Source: Opisthocomus hoazin (lineage: Eukaryota > Chordata > Aves > Opisthocomiformes > Opisthocomidae). Taken from it: a stretch of DNA of 64,000 bases. The stretch is from contig NC_134415.1 of assembly GCF_030867145.1 (NCBI RefSeq), forward strand, positions 20,438,417 to 20,502,416, written 5' to 3'. Every line of letters starts with the position of its first letter. The first letter of the stretch is position 1. Positions 11,501 through 22,845 of this stretch are shown piece by piece. The translations under genes were made by a program, and so were the position numbers. Under the pieces are notes generated by a model. The model did not search any database. It worked only from the letters and a program-made list of their open reading frames with translations, and was not told the origin of the DNA.

Positions 11501-14500
11501 TCCTGCACCTGGGGAGGAACAACCTCAGGCACCAGTCCAGGCTTGGGGCGGACCTGCTGGAGAGCCGCTCTGCAGAGAGGGACCTGGGTGTCCTGGTGGA
11601 CGACAGGTTGACCATGAGCCAGCAGTGTGCCCTGGTTGCAAAGAAGGCCAATGGCATCCTGGGGTGCATCAAGAAAAGTGTGGCCAGCAGGACAAGGGAG
11701 GTTCTCCTCCCCCTCTGCTCTGCCCTCGTGAGTCCCCATCTGGAGTACTCTGTCCAGTTCTGGGCTCCCCAGTTCAAGAAAGATGAGGAACTACTGGAGA
11801 GAGTCCAGCAGAGGGCTACGAGGATGATGAGGGGAGTGGAGCATCTCTCCTATGAGGAAAGGCTGAGGGAGGTGGACTTGTTTAGCCTGAAGAAGAGAAG
11901 GCTCAGAGGGGACCTAATAAATTCTTACAAATATCTGAAGGGTGGGTGTCAGGAGGATGGGGCCAAGCTCTTTTCAGTAGTGCCCAGCAACAGGACAAGG
12001 GGCAATGGGCACAAACTGAGGCACAGGAAGTTCCGTCTGAACATGAGGAAGAACTTCTTCCCTCTGAGGGTGACAGAGCACTGGAACAGGCTGCCTAGGG
12101 AGGTTGTGGAGTCTCCTTCTCTGGAGATATTCAAGACCCGCCTGGACAAGGTCCTGTGCAGCCTGTTGTAGGTGACCCTGCTTTGGCAGGGCGGTTGGAC
12201 TAGATGACCCATAGAGGTTCCTTCCAACCCCTACCATTCTGTGATTCTGTGACAAGCTTTCATAAAATAATGACTGTCATCACTAGAGTGACTTCCAAAT
12301 ACAGAGGACTGCAACAAGTATCATTAATATTTCCATAACTCAGTCAGTGACTAAACTATATAGAGGCTTGAATTTACTCCAGTCACAAGGAACATGCCCT
12401 TCAACTTTCCCATAACATGAATATCTGGACAAGAATCCAAAACTACCCAAGAAAAAACAAAAATGAAAAAAAAAAAAGAAAAAGTACTCTCCTTACTAGA
12501 ACTAAGGATAAAACACCAATGTCTTTTAATCTAAAATATATACATATATAAAAACACCAAAGTTATTTTTGCCTTTGTTACATCAGACTGGGAAAAAACC
12601 TCTGGTACACACATCTGCAGCAATTATCCTAGTTCACAAAACAACAACAAAGCCTTTGGGCTGTCACTGTAGAAAAACAATCTACCTCACACCAATAACA
12701 AAGCTAAGAAATTTAACGATCTCCTAAAAACAAACACCATATACAGCATTTTGTGTTCTACAGGGTCCAGGAATGGAGTAAATATTTAACAAATCCTCAT
12801 AATTGATACCTTTGATTCTTTGGTGCTGTATTTAGAAAGCAAGCAAGGGTTCCTCTCCCATCCAAATCTTTTTTTCAAAACATAAAAATTTTTTCTCCCT
12901 CTCCTTCCTCACATTGGGACCTGCTATTAAAAATGGAAACAAGATCACACAGAACAGCTGACAAGACTGTTTCCAGCAGTAGCAAGAAACCCCTACCTGA
13001 AGTCTGCGGGGAAGCTTCCACTTCCAAGTTAGCAGAGAAGCGCTCGCTTTGAGCTCCAAGGACTCCAACGGGCAAAGACTGGTCACCAGAAGCCAGATCT
13101 CCTTCCAGCTCCTCACTTATGGGGAAAGTAATATCGCTAACAGGTTCCTCCTTAATCTTCACAGGCTTTGTGTCTTCTGCTGCCTTTTCAGGGTTGACAA
13201 TCTTCTCATACTCTTCAGAGAGCTGCTTGCTAACCTGTCAAAGATCAGTGAGGGTGAAAAAGAGGCCAGAAAGGTCAGTGTGACTTCAGAGACTCTGATG
13301 GTAATTACATTGCAGTGTGCTCTGTTGCCAGAATACTATTAACATTTGACCTGAATGAACAAGTAAACAAGTTATCAGCTACACAGAAAGACTTTTTTTC
13401 CCCTTAAAGAATACCTTCTGTCCTGCAACAAGGGACTTCAATAAGAGGTTTAATCCATTAACACATCTGCTTGATAAATAAGAGCACCTTTATTTCACAG
13501 ACAGTGATGATGAGGCCCAGAAATTTAAACAGAGCATGAAACAAACGCAGTGTCTCAGTATTACTTTTTGGGTTTACTTGTAACACTAAGACTATCCCCC
13601 ATGCGCCAGTAACAAATTTACTCCAGCATTAAAAAACCAAGCAGCTCAGACATTTATCAGCTCCGCAGTCACCACTGGGCAAAGCTTGGGTACCTTCTGT
13701 CAGATTCACAGCAAAAAACACACAAGTTTTTTCCAGCCAAAGAAATGAAGCAAATACAGGAATGAGATTTAGAACTAACCTGTACTTCTAGAAACTTAAC
13801 AACTGTAAGCAAGTAAATTAAAAAATTCAGATTTCATCTGCTTCTAACAAATGTTTGTTTATACCACTGAATCTCAACAGCCAGTGAACTGAACTATGCT
13901 CAGGAAAAGCCCAAGGCTTTTTAACATCAGAAGCAGGCAGGAAAAATAATAGCAAATCCTATGTCCGCCTTCTACATATACCTCCAAATACAGAGGCTAC
14001 TGTGGACCTCAGCCCTGCATGAAGAACAGAACAAATAAGACAATGACCAGCTGCAGGACAACAGCGAACTGTATCCGCAGAATGATGCAGAAAACTCACA
14101 TTCCAAAAACAGACATCTGAACAAAAACACTTGAACAAAAATGTTTTTAATTAAAACAGACCTTGGTGATGTTATTTTCATGCACTAACCTCAGAGTCCA
14201 TCACAATTTACACACTACATGCACTTACAGGTGTCTCTGATTTACGCTGCCTGTGTAAGCCACACGGTGCCAACCCTGGGAAAAGAAGGAGCAGAAGGCA
14301 GCTGCTCCAAGTTGAGTCAACTGGCACTCAGATAATGTGACAAGGAGGAAGGGACGGCAGGTTTTGCCTTTGGTCATGGGCTACCTACTTAATTCAAGTC
14401 CTGTTTTTTCATGAGTAGGAGTAAAATTCCCCCTTCAAATCCTTGCATTTCTGTAAGTCCACAACAGGCAGACAGCCTTCTATCTTTCAAATAAAATGCA

Positions 14501-17500
14501 TATGTTTAATTTCACAGAATACCTGGACGAAGAGAAACTATACCCTTATTCTTACAACCTACGCTGACAGGGCACCTCTTATTCCAAGGAATTTTACAAT
14601 TCGTCGACTTTCTCCACAGAAGCACAGTGCCCTCTAGAGTGGAAGGCAGCACCTGTGTGACAACTCAGATCAGTACAATACTACCCTATACTCTTAAAGC
14701 TTAAGCAAGTTTCCCCCTGCTTAAGTGAAAACAAGCCACTGTACAGCCAAGTAATTTTTGTTCATATGCTTATCTGTTTTCTGAAACGGTAAGCAGCCAA
14801 ATATGCCATTAAATCAGAAAATACAGTTAATCAGCCAGTACTGATTTTACCTCTACTTGATATTTTTGTCTGGGCCATTCAAGAGCTAGGGGCGTCCTCT
14901 TAAACCCAGACAAACCATCAGCAGGGCATTCTTGGCCTCAGTAGGGACACAGTAAGGGTTCTGTCTTCCAGTTAAAAGAATACTGTTTCTCTTTTCCCTG
15001 ATGACTCCCCTCCACACCCAAGAGGTTTTCTAATTGGATTTTACTTCAGTAAGATGCGGGACGTGCTATAGGAATAAGAAATGTAGTGGGGCTACATTTA
15101 TTGGCACTGTCAGACCCCTGCTGCTCTTCTCACCTGAAGCATGTAGCTGTGATAATCCTTAATGCGGTGTTGCCAGAACTTCTGCAGCGAGAGCACACTG
15201 CCAATGCCCACTTCATGGAAAACCTGCTCCATGACATCAGGGAAAGGGGTGTGCCCAAGCCGAGCTTCTCGATCCACAGCAAAGCGCAGCAGCTTGGTGA
15301 ACTTCAAGCAGTACTCATGGGCAATGTCTGTCAGGGTCTCCAGGACACTCTCATTGGCACACTCAAAGCCTGTGTGAGCCAGGATGGTGGCCATTGACTG
15401 GTAGAGAAGCTGCCGGCAGGAGGACCAACTCAGCTCAGTCACTGGCTCCCCTTTTCCTCTAAAACCAGTAAAGACAAAATTAGCACACCTCCAAAAACTG
15501 GACGGAATGTATCAGTTGAAGAGATACTGTCAATAATAAGGTGATGTACAAAGGGAGAGAAGATTGTTTGGGGTACTCCATAGCTTCTCCATCACATACA
15601 AACACTACCTAGCAAGAGTTTATCTGCTTTCCCTTCTTCCCCTCCCTCCAAATCAGCACTGCCAATTCTGATTCTCCTTTCCAATGCCAGAAGAGTCCTT
15701 GGGTGATGCATAAATGTGGGATGCAAATCTTATGAACCCTTAAGCAACTCCCTTCCCACCCAAGAGCTTTTCTCCTGGAGATGTGAATTAAATGGGTCCT
15801 TGACACAAACAAAAAAAGGCATTTTAAATAACACGAATGCAAATCATTTCCCCTCTCAGTTAATTACATTTCTCTTGCTTATTATCTCTGATGTCACAGA
15901 CCTAACAGTCAGACACAAAGGCTTCTGGGATAGACAAGATCTGAATTTACAATGCAAAAGACACATAAAAAGCAAGAAATGGGATACACATACATTTTAT
16001 AAAGGTACACTGCAGCCAAAAAGACCATTTCCCTGCTGTCATTTCCAGCAGTCACTAAGCACAATACTGAAAGAAATATCCCTGTATGCAACCTAAGAAG
16101 CGAACCCCAGGCCTGGAGAGCTTGTGCCATAGAGTTTCAGCCTTGGGTTTGAGACCTCTGCTTGCTGTTGGTAAGAAGGAAGGAGTGTCCATGCAGGATG
16201 GAAGAGATGGACAACAACTGACATGAGCACTTCAGACACCATTTGTTTACAGTCAGGCAACTGAATTCTTCATCAAGATGAGTTAACGAACAGAAATTCC
16301 ACACAGGAAAATGAGAAGATGAGATAAGGCAAGGTTTCTGAAAGCTAAACATATTTCTACCAGATTTCTCAACTCACAATTAAATGCATGTGATGTATTT
16401 GCCTGTATCAGTAACACGGTCTTCAAACACTAATGGCAAAAAATCAAACTTCCTTTCTGCTAAGTATGGTATTTATATACTGTTTTACACTTCATTCACC
16501 ACCAATGGCAGAATTAAGCTAACAATTTCATCCTTCATTTGTTTCTGATCAATTTCTCTCAACGTCTTCCGCAGCCCACCCTGACATTCACCTCACTCTC
16601 ACCCTATGTTACTTGCATATCACCACACACTCTTTCCAGTAAAAAGAGCAGATTAAACAGTACAGAGACAGCATTGATGCCTTGATAAAATTTTCACTAC
16701 ACTTGTTTCTCCGGCGAGTGCATTAGGTACCCTTCAGCCTTGCTGAGACGCTGGGTTACAGAGCCTCAGCTCCGCCTGATCCTCAGGACTGACCCATAGC
16801 AAACCACTAAAACACAGCTGTAAAAAAGGTAACATTTCAGGGGAGTGAAAATGGCAGGTTAAACGTAGAGCTATCAGGACCAAAATCATTCATTTTCAAG
16901 AACACTAGCTCAGCACTTTCTGATTATCCAAATAAAGGAGGGGATCACACTACATTAAGAGCTGCAGATCATGATATTTCTAAGTGGATATTAAGAACAG
17001 CATGTGGATCTCAGGTCGTGGATTCATCCCAGTTATTACTTGCTTGAAAATGACTCACATCCCTATTCCTACTCAATTATGTAATCACTTTGCAAAGAAG
17101 ACAGCAGGCGCCCTGACAAGATGAATTAAAAGATCATCAGTTCCTTTATAAACCAAGTGACACCCATACTAGCTTTACATCTCCCTCACTCCCCCCTCCA
17201 CCTCCCAGCGACAGATTTCTGAAGTTCACAAACAGCCATACATTTCATACAACACTGGGACCAGGAGGTTACAACAGAAAAAAAGAACCATGAAACAAAA
17301 TCAACCAGAAAACAATCATCAAAATTTATGCCCATAGAAAAGAATCTCTTCTTTTTTAACACGTATAAAGGACACACCTAGCCGTCCAGCAGCCATCAGT
17401 TGAGAGCATCCGGTGCTACCAAAAATACCGAACACCAGACTACTATTAATACAGAGACAAATAAAGAACCATTACTGACACTCTGCCATTCAATCAAAAC

Positions 17501-20500
17501 ACTGTGGACAAACTTCAGCTAGACAAATAATTTGGTAAGCCCAAGCAGGATACTCAGCCACTCGTAAAGTACAGCACAACAATTTAGCAATCCATATCAC
17601 TGCTCAAAAGCAGAAGAAAATGTTACATCTCTTTTAAACTCCTAGAGGGAAAGAAACTAATTGCCAGCATTAAAATGCAGCTAGGTCACTATGCTGAAAG
17701 TGATATAATCAACTTGCAATCTAATCAATCAAAGACTGAGAGAAAAGAAATTTCAGGTACTGTACTCGAATCCAAATCCCCACCTCTTGTTCTTGGTGAG
17801 GTCAGTCAGTTATGTTGTTTTTCTTACGTTTTCTTCTCTTGTTTTCCTGTTTCCCACAATAAACAATAGAGGAAGATGATTAAAAGTCTGATTAGACAGC
17901 AAAAATTGAAATATTGTTGTAGATGTTAATGGAAAACAACAAATGGGAAAATATGTTTTTTCTTCATCTCCTTTAACCTTCAGGTACTGTCTGATAAGAA
18001 TGCACATAAACAATAACAGCCATCGAGACACATTTAAGCTGAAAGCAGCTATCTAATGTCAAGCCCTCCAAAAAAGGAGCTGCAAACTTCTTTTCCCTGA
18101 TGACCACAGGTAAAGAGCCTTGGTCTTCGATCTCATCTAGCTACCCAGCACCTACAAAAGGCCCCTTCCAGATACTATCCTTCTGCAGAATGCCACCCTC
18201 TGCAGCACTTGCTGCTTTCCTGAAAGGCTCCCCACCCAGCTACTACCCAAAGCCAAGCCTATTTAACACATTCCCAGGGTCATACAGCTGCAAGTAAACA
18301 AGATCCCTTTAATCCCTAAGATTCTGTCACCAGAGATTAACATGACTGGCAATTAGGCCTGTGACTTGGATGTGATCATCTCTACAGAATGTATAGTATG
18401 AAATTTATCATAAATACTGGCAAACTTCTCAATCAATTTTGTACTGATTGTTGAATTTTGTATCAATTTTGTATATGATCCAATAGGATCTATATTTTTA
18501 TATATGGGTCACCAACACTAGACGATATTCCAGACAGAAATCTACCTGCCAGCCACGAATTCATCAGACCCAAAGCTCAGCCTTTTCTCACTGCCACCAG
18601 CAAACCTGTGACATGCAGAACTTCACAACAGAAAAAAAGTGTTTGTTTATACCAACCAGGCTTATTTTCAGGATTAATAAGGTTTCAGAACTCACAAAAG
18701 GCCCATCTTCTGTGTCAACACAGGCACCACAACCCATTCACCCAAGCTCCTCTCCTGTAAGGCTGTTTTCCTCAGAAGGAAGGAGATCTCGTGGTTCATT
18801 TCCCATGCAGCTATACTCAAGGGAAAGTATTTGGGCTATGTCTGTACAAGGATCAACAGCCGACGTTCACACAACTGCAGTAATGGATTGAAGTGCTCTG
18901 CTCCCTCCTAGCTGAGCATAAGCTAGCAGCAGATGGAGGGAGGGATTGTTTTTCCTATGAACACGTCAATTTTATGAAACATTACATTGTGAAGCTGAAT
19001 TTCTACCAAATGACGTGCAACAAGGTCACTTCACAGTCATTGTCCCCAAAACATCAGAATAAAGGAGAACGTTGGAAAAACAAGATACTAGTCAGTGCAA
19101 AGAAGACAGCACACTAAATCAAACCTGAAAGCTGTTTCCTTTTTGAAAAGGGCCTCTCTGCACCTCATCCTGAGTAAGTCTCTTTTGAAATATCTCTGCT
19201 ACGTCTACAGAAGGCCACACAGGCATAAAAAGAAGCTGCTCAACAGATAATGGTTAGAGGTAACAGATAAAGTGTGGAAAATAAACCGGGTCCCAGCGGC
19301 CCAACCCAGAAGGCCCGATACTTTAGGGGCTAAGCCGAAGTGCTTAGTCCAGCAGGGGAAGTACGTTATGCCTGCTCTAATTTCCACTGCTTCAAATCCT
19401 TCCCAACATTAAACCTGCTATCCCACCAACACGTGCTTCTCTATTTCTGTACAGACATTTCTTAACTACAAGCCCTTCTGCCATGAACTGCCTTCCCACT
19501 GCAAGCTCCCAATTTCGTTCACAGATTATCTTTCAGTGCAAAACACATATCGGATGTGGTCAGGAACTCAAATGAGAGAACGGCAGAGAAATCTGTTAAG
19601 AAACCAACCATGCACACACAAGAAAAAGCATCTGAAAAGGCAGATAATGAGTAGGTTAGGTTTCCTTTGAAGACGGATCCATGCTAATCAGAGGAAGCTG
19701 AACAGAGAAGCAGGAAAAGCCAGCAGCTGTATTATGGTAAGAGCCTCCCGTTCAAACGGTAGTTTCAAGTCTATAGTTCCTTACTCCTTCTTCATCTATT
19801 ATGCTTTAAGCTTACCTTCTGTTTCTATACCAACCAAAACCAAAAGTTAATCCCTTATTGTGTATTCCAAGAACATCATCAGCTGCAAATCACCAGGACC
19901 AGATGGTAATTCATCCAGGAATACTAAGGAATTCAAGGATGAAATAGCTGAATAGCTTTGGTGAGTCACCTCTTGCTTTAAACTACCTTGGACCATGAGG
20001 ACTAGAAGACAGAAAATGTGAAAACATTTTCTTCTAGTAGCTTCAGAAGAGATGTGAAGAACTGCAGGCTGGGAAGCCTGATACATTCTGGTGCATCAGG
20101 GAAATTCAAAGAGATTATAAGAACAGAATGAGAGGACAGATGGATAAATACGATACACTCGGAAAGAGCCCAGACGGCTTTTCTAAATGGAAAACCTGCT
20201 TCACAAACCTACCAGAGTCCTCCAAATCCATCAACAAGCAAGAACATAAGACATATCCACTGTGGAGCCCAAGTCTTCCCTCAGGGATCTGTGCCAGAAC
20301 CAAGGTTCATTTCAACATATTTACAGGAGGAGAGGAATAGCATCATGATTAAAACTACTAGTGGTACAGATTTTGAGGGGTTGAAAAGACCGGAACAACT
20401 GAAAAATAACAGTAAATTAGGTTCTGCCTCTTCCTTATCTCAAAAGGGATGCCAAGGTAGGGGTTACAGTTATAGGGCGGGGCAGAGGGGAGGAAAACCA

Positions 20501-22820
20501 AAATGAATCCAGGGAATAACCAAATAAAGAATAAGCGTGTGGAGTCAAAGGATGAAAATGAATAAACAAGGAAACAGAAGAGGACATGACTATAACAAAG
20601 AAACCTGTAGTCTGATTCAGCCTGGCCGCTCTTATCTTCTTTCTTCCTATGTCTAAATATACCTACATACTGCTTTTCAGACCCAGCTTACTGCCAAAGA
20701 AAATGGAATTAAAATACGGATTTAGTTGAACACTCTGACAATGGCACTTCAGAAGGCAGCATAAAATTAAGCACTACCGTGTTTTACCAAGAGGAAAAAT
20801 GGTCTTCCTGAAATTGTTTTTACACACTAAGAACAAGCGTCAGCAAATCATGTAACTTTATTTTTACTACGATAACAGCAGCTGCTACTCTTAATTCATC
20901 TAAATGTCTTTAAACAGTTAAGAACAAACATGCAACACAAACTCAAAGCTTTCCTCTTGGAAAAGCATACATGTGCTCGGTTTAGCAAGCGCTCAATTAA
21001 ATTCTAGTCTACACTGCAGCTCATTATAAATCCACTCTTCAACAGCCACAAAACATTTCAGTTCAAAATTGCCTACCCAGCTTTCACAACCCAGTCCTTA
21101 AACTCCCCCATGTGGCTAACTGCTAAATAACATTTCTTTACTCAGACCCCAGAAACTCGCAAGGGACAACAAAGACAAAGCAGCCCCCAAAACATGGACA
21201 GAGCCACAGAAAACTGAACTTGAAGCTGAAGCCACCGGAGAGGACGGAGCAGAACACTGCTCAGTTCTACAAACCACAGGGCCAGAAAGAGCAGGAGTCA
21301 CACCGCTCAGACTTGATCCTCACAGGAATGGATTTCCCTTCACCCCTCTAGGCTAATTACTTCTTCCAAAAACGATGATGGTGTTCCTCCACAAACAGCA
21401 CTAAAGAATCACTCTACTGTTCAAAGAGACTATGTTATGAAAAGCAACATCTTTCAATAAAATGTATTTTATACAATCTCAGGGCATTAAAGATCTCAGT
21501 AGCATTCAACTGATACATTGTATTTTGTTGATGCGTATTCTCCCCACTTTAAAAATTAAAACGTATTATCCTCTCCCACATCATGTTCACTGGTGAACAG
21601 TCTTTAATCTAAGAACAGGAAGTTACAGTAGTGAAAATTAATCCCTGAATTTAAATACACATAACCTACAAAGTATTGTGAGATCCTCCTAGAAATGCAA
21701 CACCTCCTTGTGAATTTAGTGCTTGTCTGAGGAGTAGACAGGGAGGTGGCAGCAACACTTTAATCAAAGATCAACTGCAGAGGTAGAAGCAATGCAGCCT
21801 TCCTTTACACTTTCTCCGGCCCTTGGCTGGTGAAGCCAGTATCAGAGAAAAGAATTCCCTTCACGCATACTCATCGCCACCTCTGACCAGAATAACACCA
21901 ACAAACAGGGTGAAATGCAGTAGTTACTATGTCACAGGTCCTTGGCCACTGAAATCTGACAAATATGTTATCAATCATCTTTTCAGAACCTACAACTAAA
22001 CAGCCAAAACCTAGTCATGCGTCTTCTGGATTTTCAGTTACAGTAAGGCAAATTTAGCTGTAAATGACCTAAGTAGAAGAGACTTCACATCCTATAACTG
22101 AACTTGCCAAAATACCATTGAAGACAGCAAAACCATTCACAAACATTTACTGTAGCACTAACAAGACAGAAATCAGCACTACACATCTATATTTTATAGA
22201 CAGGAAACCAAAGCACATTTATTTTAAACTATGTGCATGTTATCCACACGAGAGAAATCTTAATCCTTCCTTTTCAAAGCCTCTTTTATACTTTACATAC
22301 AATTGTTTGACCCTTACAGCCTAAGGGAATCAACATAACTACATATATATTTAAACACACTCAGCTTTCCTTCAGCCAAGAACTAACCCAAAGAAATATC
22401 AACACACCTGTAGAAATCACTCTCTGGGTCACTATGCCTCAGCTGAAAGGGCATTTTGGGGGTTTTGCTATCCAGAGGAAGCAGGTCATCAGGGAGAGGT
22501 GGAGAGGCCGGACAAGACGGCAGGGGTTCGTTGTCTTCAGTTTTTATGCCTTCTGCCTGCTGCTGGTTTTGAGCCTGAGCCATGGCAATCAGGCTGCGCA
22601 GCCGCCTGTTGTGCTGGATGAGCTGAATGGTGTGAATCGTGAGGCTGCAGGGCTCTGAGGGGATGTCCAACATGGTGGTCGGCCGGGGTTTGTTGGCGGA
22701 TGGCTGATGCAGCGGAGGATCTTGGACTTCCACGGTACGAAACTCGCGCTGAAGCAGGTCAAAGGAGCTGCGGTTGGCCTGGTTAGATGAAACCGGAATC
22801 TCGCCCCAATATCGCAGCAT
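7523..22820 (-). CDS. SUPT7L: SUPT7L, SPT7-like STAGA/SAGA complex subunit gamma (spliced; 4 coding exons)
   Basis: The spliced CDS is complement(join(7523..7785,12997..13234,15134..15458,22408..22820)), 1239 nt, 412 aa plus stop; the human protein is about 414 aa. The product (STAF65-gamma) is a nuclear core subunit of the SAGA/STAGA histone acetyltransferase coactivator complex. Residues about 145-230 form the conserved histone-fold-type (bromodomain-associated) region, including [13 protein letters not shown] and [20 protein letters not shown]. The N-terminal part is proline-rich. Three psi-K-x-E motifs (IKTE 92-95, IKEE 273-276, VKME 340-343) are possible SUMO sites (inference). The C-terminus is a basic KKKMKKM tail. 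The start at 22820 is the first in-frame ATG of an open exon and gives MLRYWGEIP, matching the vertebrate N-terminus. A 5' UTR acceptor may lie at 22846-22847, implying an upstream non-coding exon. Every junction is GT-AG and keeps frame. The gene is head-to-head with SLC4A1AP. Confidence 0.96.
8487..8514 (+). repeat. Poly(A) mononucleotide tract
   Basis: Uninterrupted run of 28 A residues following a short pyrimidine-rich stretch. No retrocopy is recognisable immediately upstream, so I call it a simple repeat and not the tail of a processed pseudogene. Confidence 0.9.
10440..12252 (+). mobile_element. CR1 LINE, 5'-truncated and internally deleted
   Basis: Recognisable CR1 ORF2 in three broken frames. 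First comes the pre-RT segment ([19 protein letters not shown] to [12 protein letters not shown], about 10,477-10,790). Next is the RT start ([44 protein letters not shown], about 10,808-11,120), then [20 protein letters not shown] and [14 protein letters not shown], up to about 11,490. The central RT block with PQGS and the catalytic FADD box is missing: the frame jumps from the KCGLDEW segment to VLHLGRNN. The rest of the C-terminal ORF (11,491-12,171) is intact to its stop. The 3' UTR is short and ends in two ATTCTGTG units at about 12,235-12,250, the typical CR1 tail. It lies antisense inside SUPT7L intron 3. The 5' boundary is uncertain by about 100 bp. Confidence 0.95.
12997..13234 (-). 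CDS. SUPT7L: SUPT7L coding exon 3
   Basis: Encodes residues 247-326 (partial codon), starting [18 protein letters not shown] and including [20 protein letters not shown] and [19 protein letters not shown]. The acceptor is ctttgacag and the donor is CAG/gtaggg on the minus strand. It enters in phase 0 and leaves in phase 1. This acidic linker is rich in D/E and carries one psi-K-x-E motif. Confidence 0.96.
13235..15133 (-). other. SUPT7L: SUPT7L intron 2
   Basis: GT-AG intron of about 1.9 kb of AT-rich unique sequence. No repeat or internal exon was recognised. Confidence 0.85.
15134..15458 (-). CDS. SUPT7L: SUPT7L coding exon 2 (histone-fold domain)
   Basis: Encodes residues 138-246, beginning with the second part of an Arg codon and continuing [20 protein letters not shown]. 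It holds nearly the whole histone-fold-type domain and the following [20 protein letters not shown] helix. The acceptor reads ggttttag and the donor CTTCAG/gtgaga on the minus strand. This is the most conserved exon of the gene. Confidence 0.97.
15459..22407 (-). other. SUPT7L: SUPT7L intron 1 (largest intron)
   Basis: GT-AG intron of about 6.9 kb, AT-rich. The only repeat I recognise is the degraded LINE fragment at about 19,860-20,370. I see no internal exon or RNA gene. Confidence 0.85.
19860..20370 (+). mobile_element. Ancient CR1/L3-like LINE fragment
   Basis: On the plus strand the conserved order of non-LTR reverse-transcriptase motifs can still be traced through frameshifts: a SPGPDG-like block at about 19,888-19,906, a decayed NYRPVSL-like block near 20,060, and a PQGSV-like block at about 20,277-20,293 followed by a degraded LGPxLF-like segment. 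It is far more diverged than the CR1 at 10.4-12.3 kb and has no intact frame. The boundaries and the exact clade (CR1, L3 or L2) are uncertain. Confidence 0.65.
22408..22820 (-). CDS. SUPT7L: SUPT7L coding exon 1 (start codon)
   Basis: Encodes residues 1-138 from the ATG at 22820-22818. It contains the [20 protein letters not shown] and [20 protein letters not shown] blocks, a glutamine-rich AQAQNQQQ stretch, IKTEDNEP, and a proline-rich [12 protein letters not shown] segment. The donor is CTACAG/gtgtgt on the minus strand, leaving in phase 2. Upstream, a ggctcag acceptor at 22846-22847 and a possible non-coding-exon donor at 23006-23007 suggest an unmapped 5' UTR exon. Confidence 0.95.
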
Positions 22821-22845
22821 TTTTACACAGGCCACGTATTGTCCT

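Larger units (their letters stand above)
7786..12996 (-). other. SUPT7L: SUPT7L intron 3 (hosts a CR1 insertion)
   Basis: GT-AG intron of about 5.2 kb. It contains a 28-nt poly(A) run at 8487-8514 and the CR1 element described separately at about 10,440-12,252. The remainder is AT-rich with no recognised exon. Confidence 0.9.
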
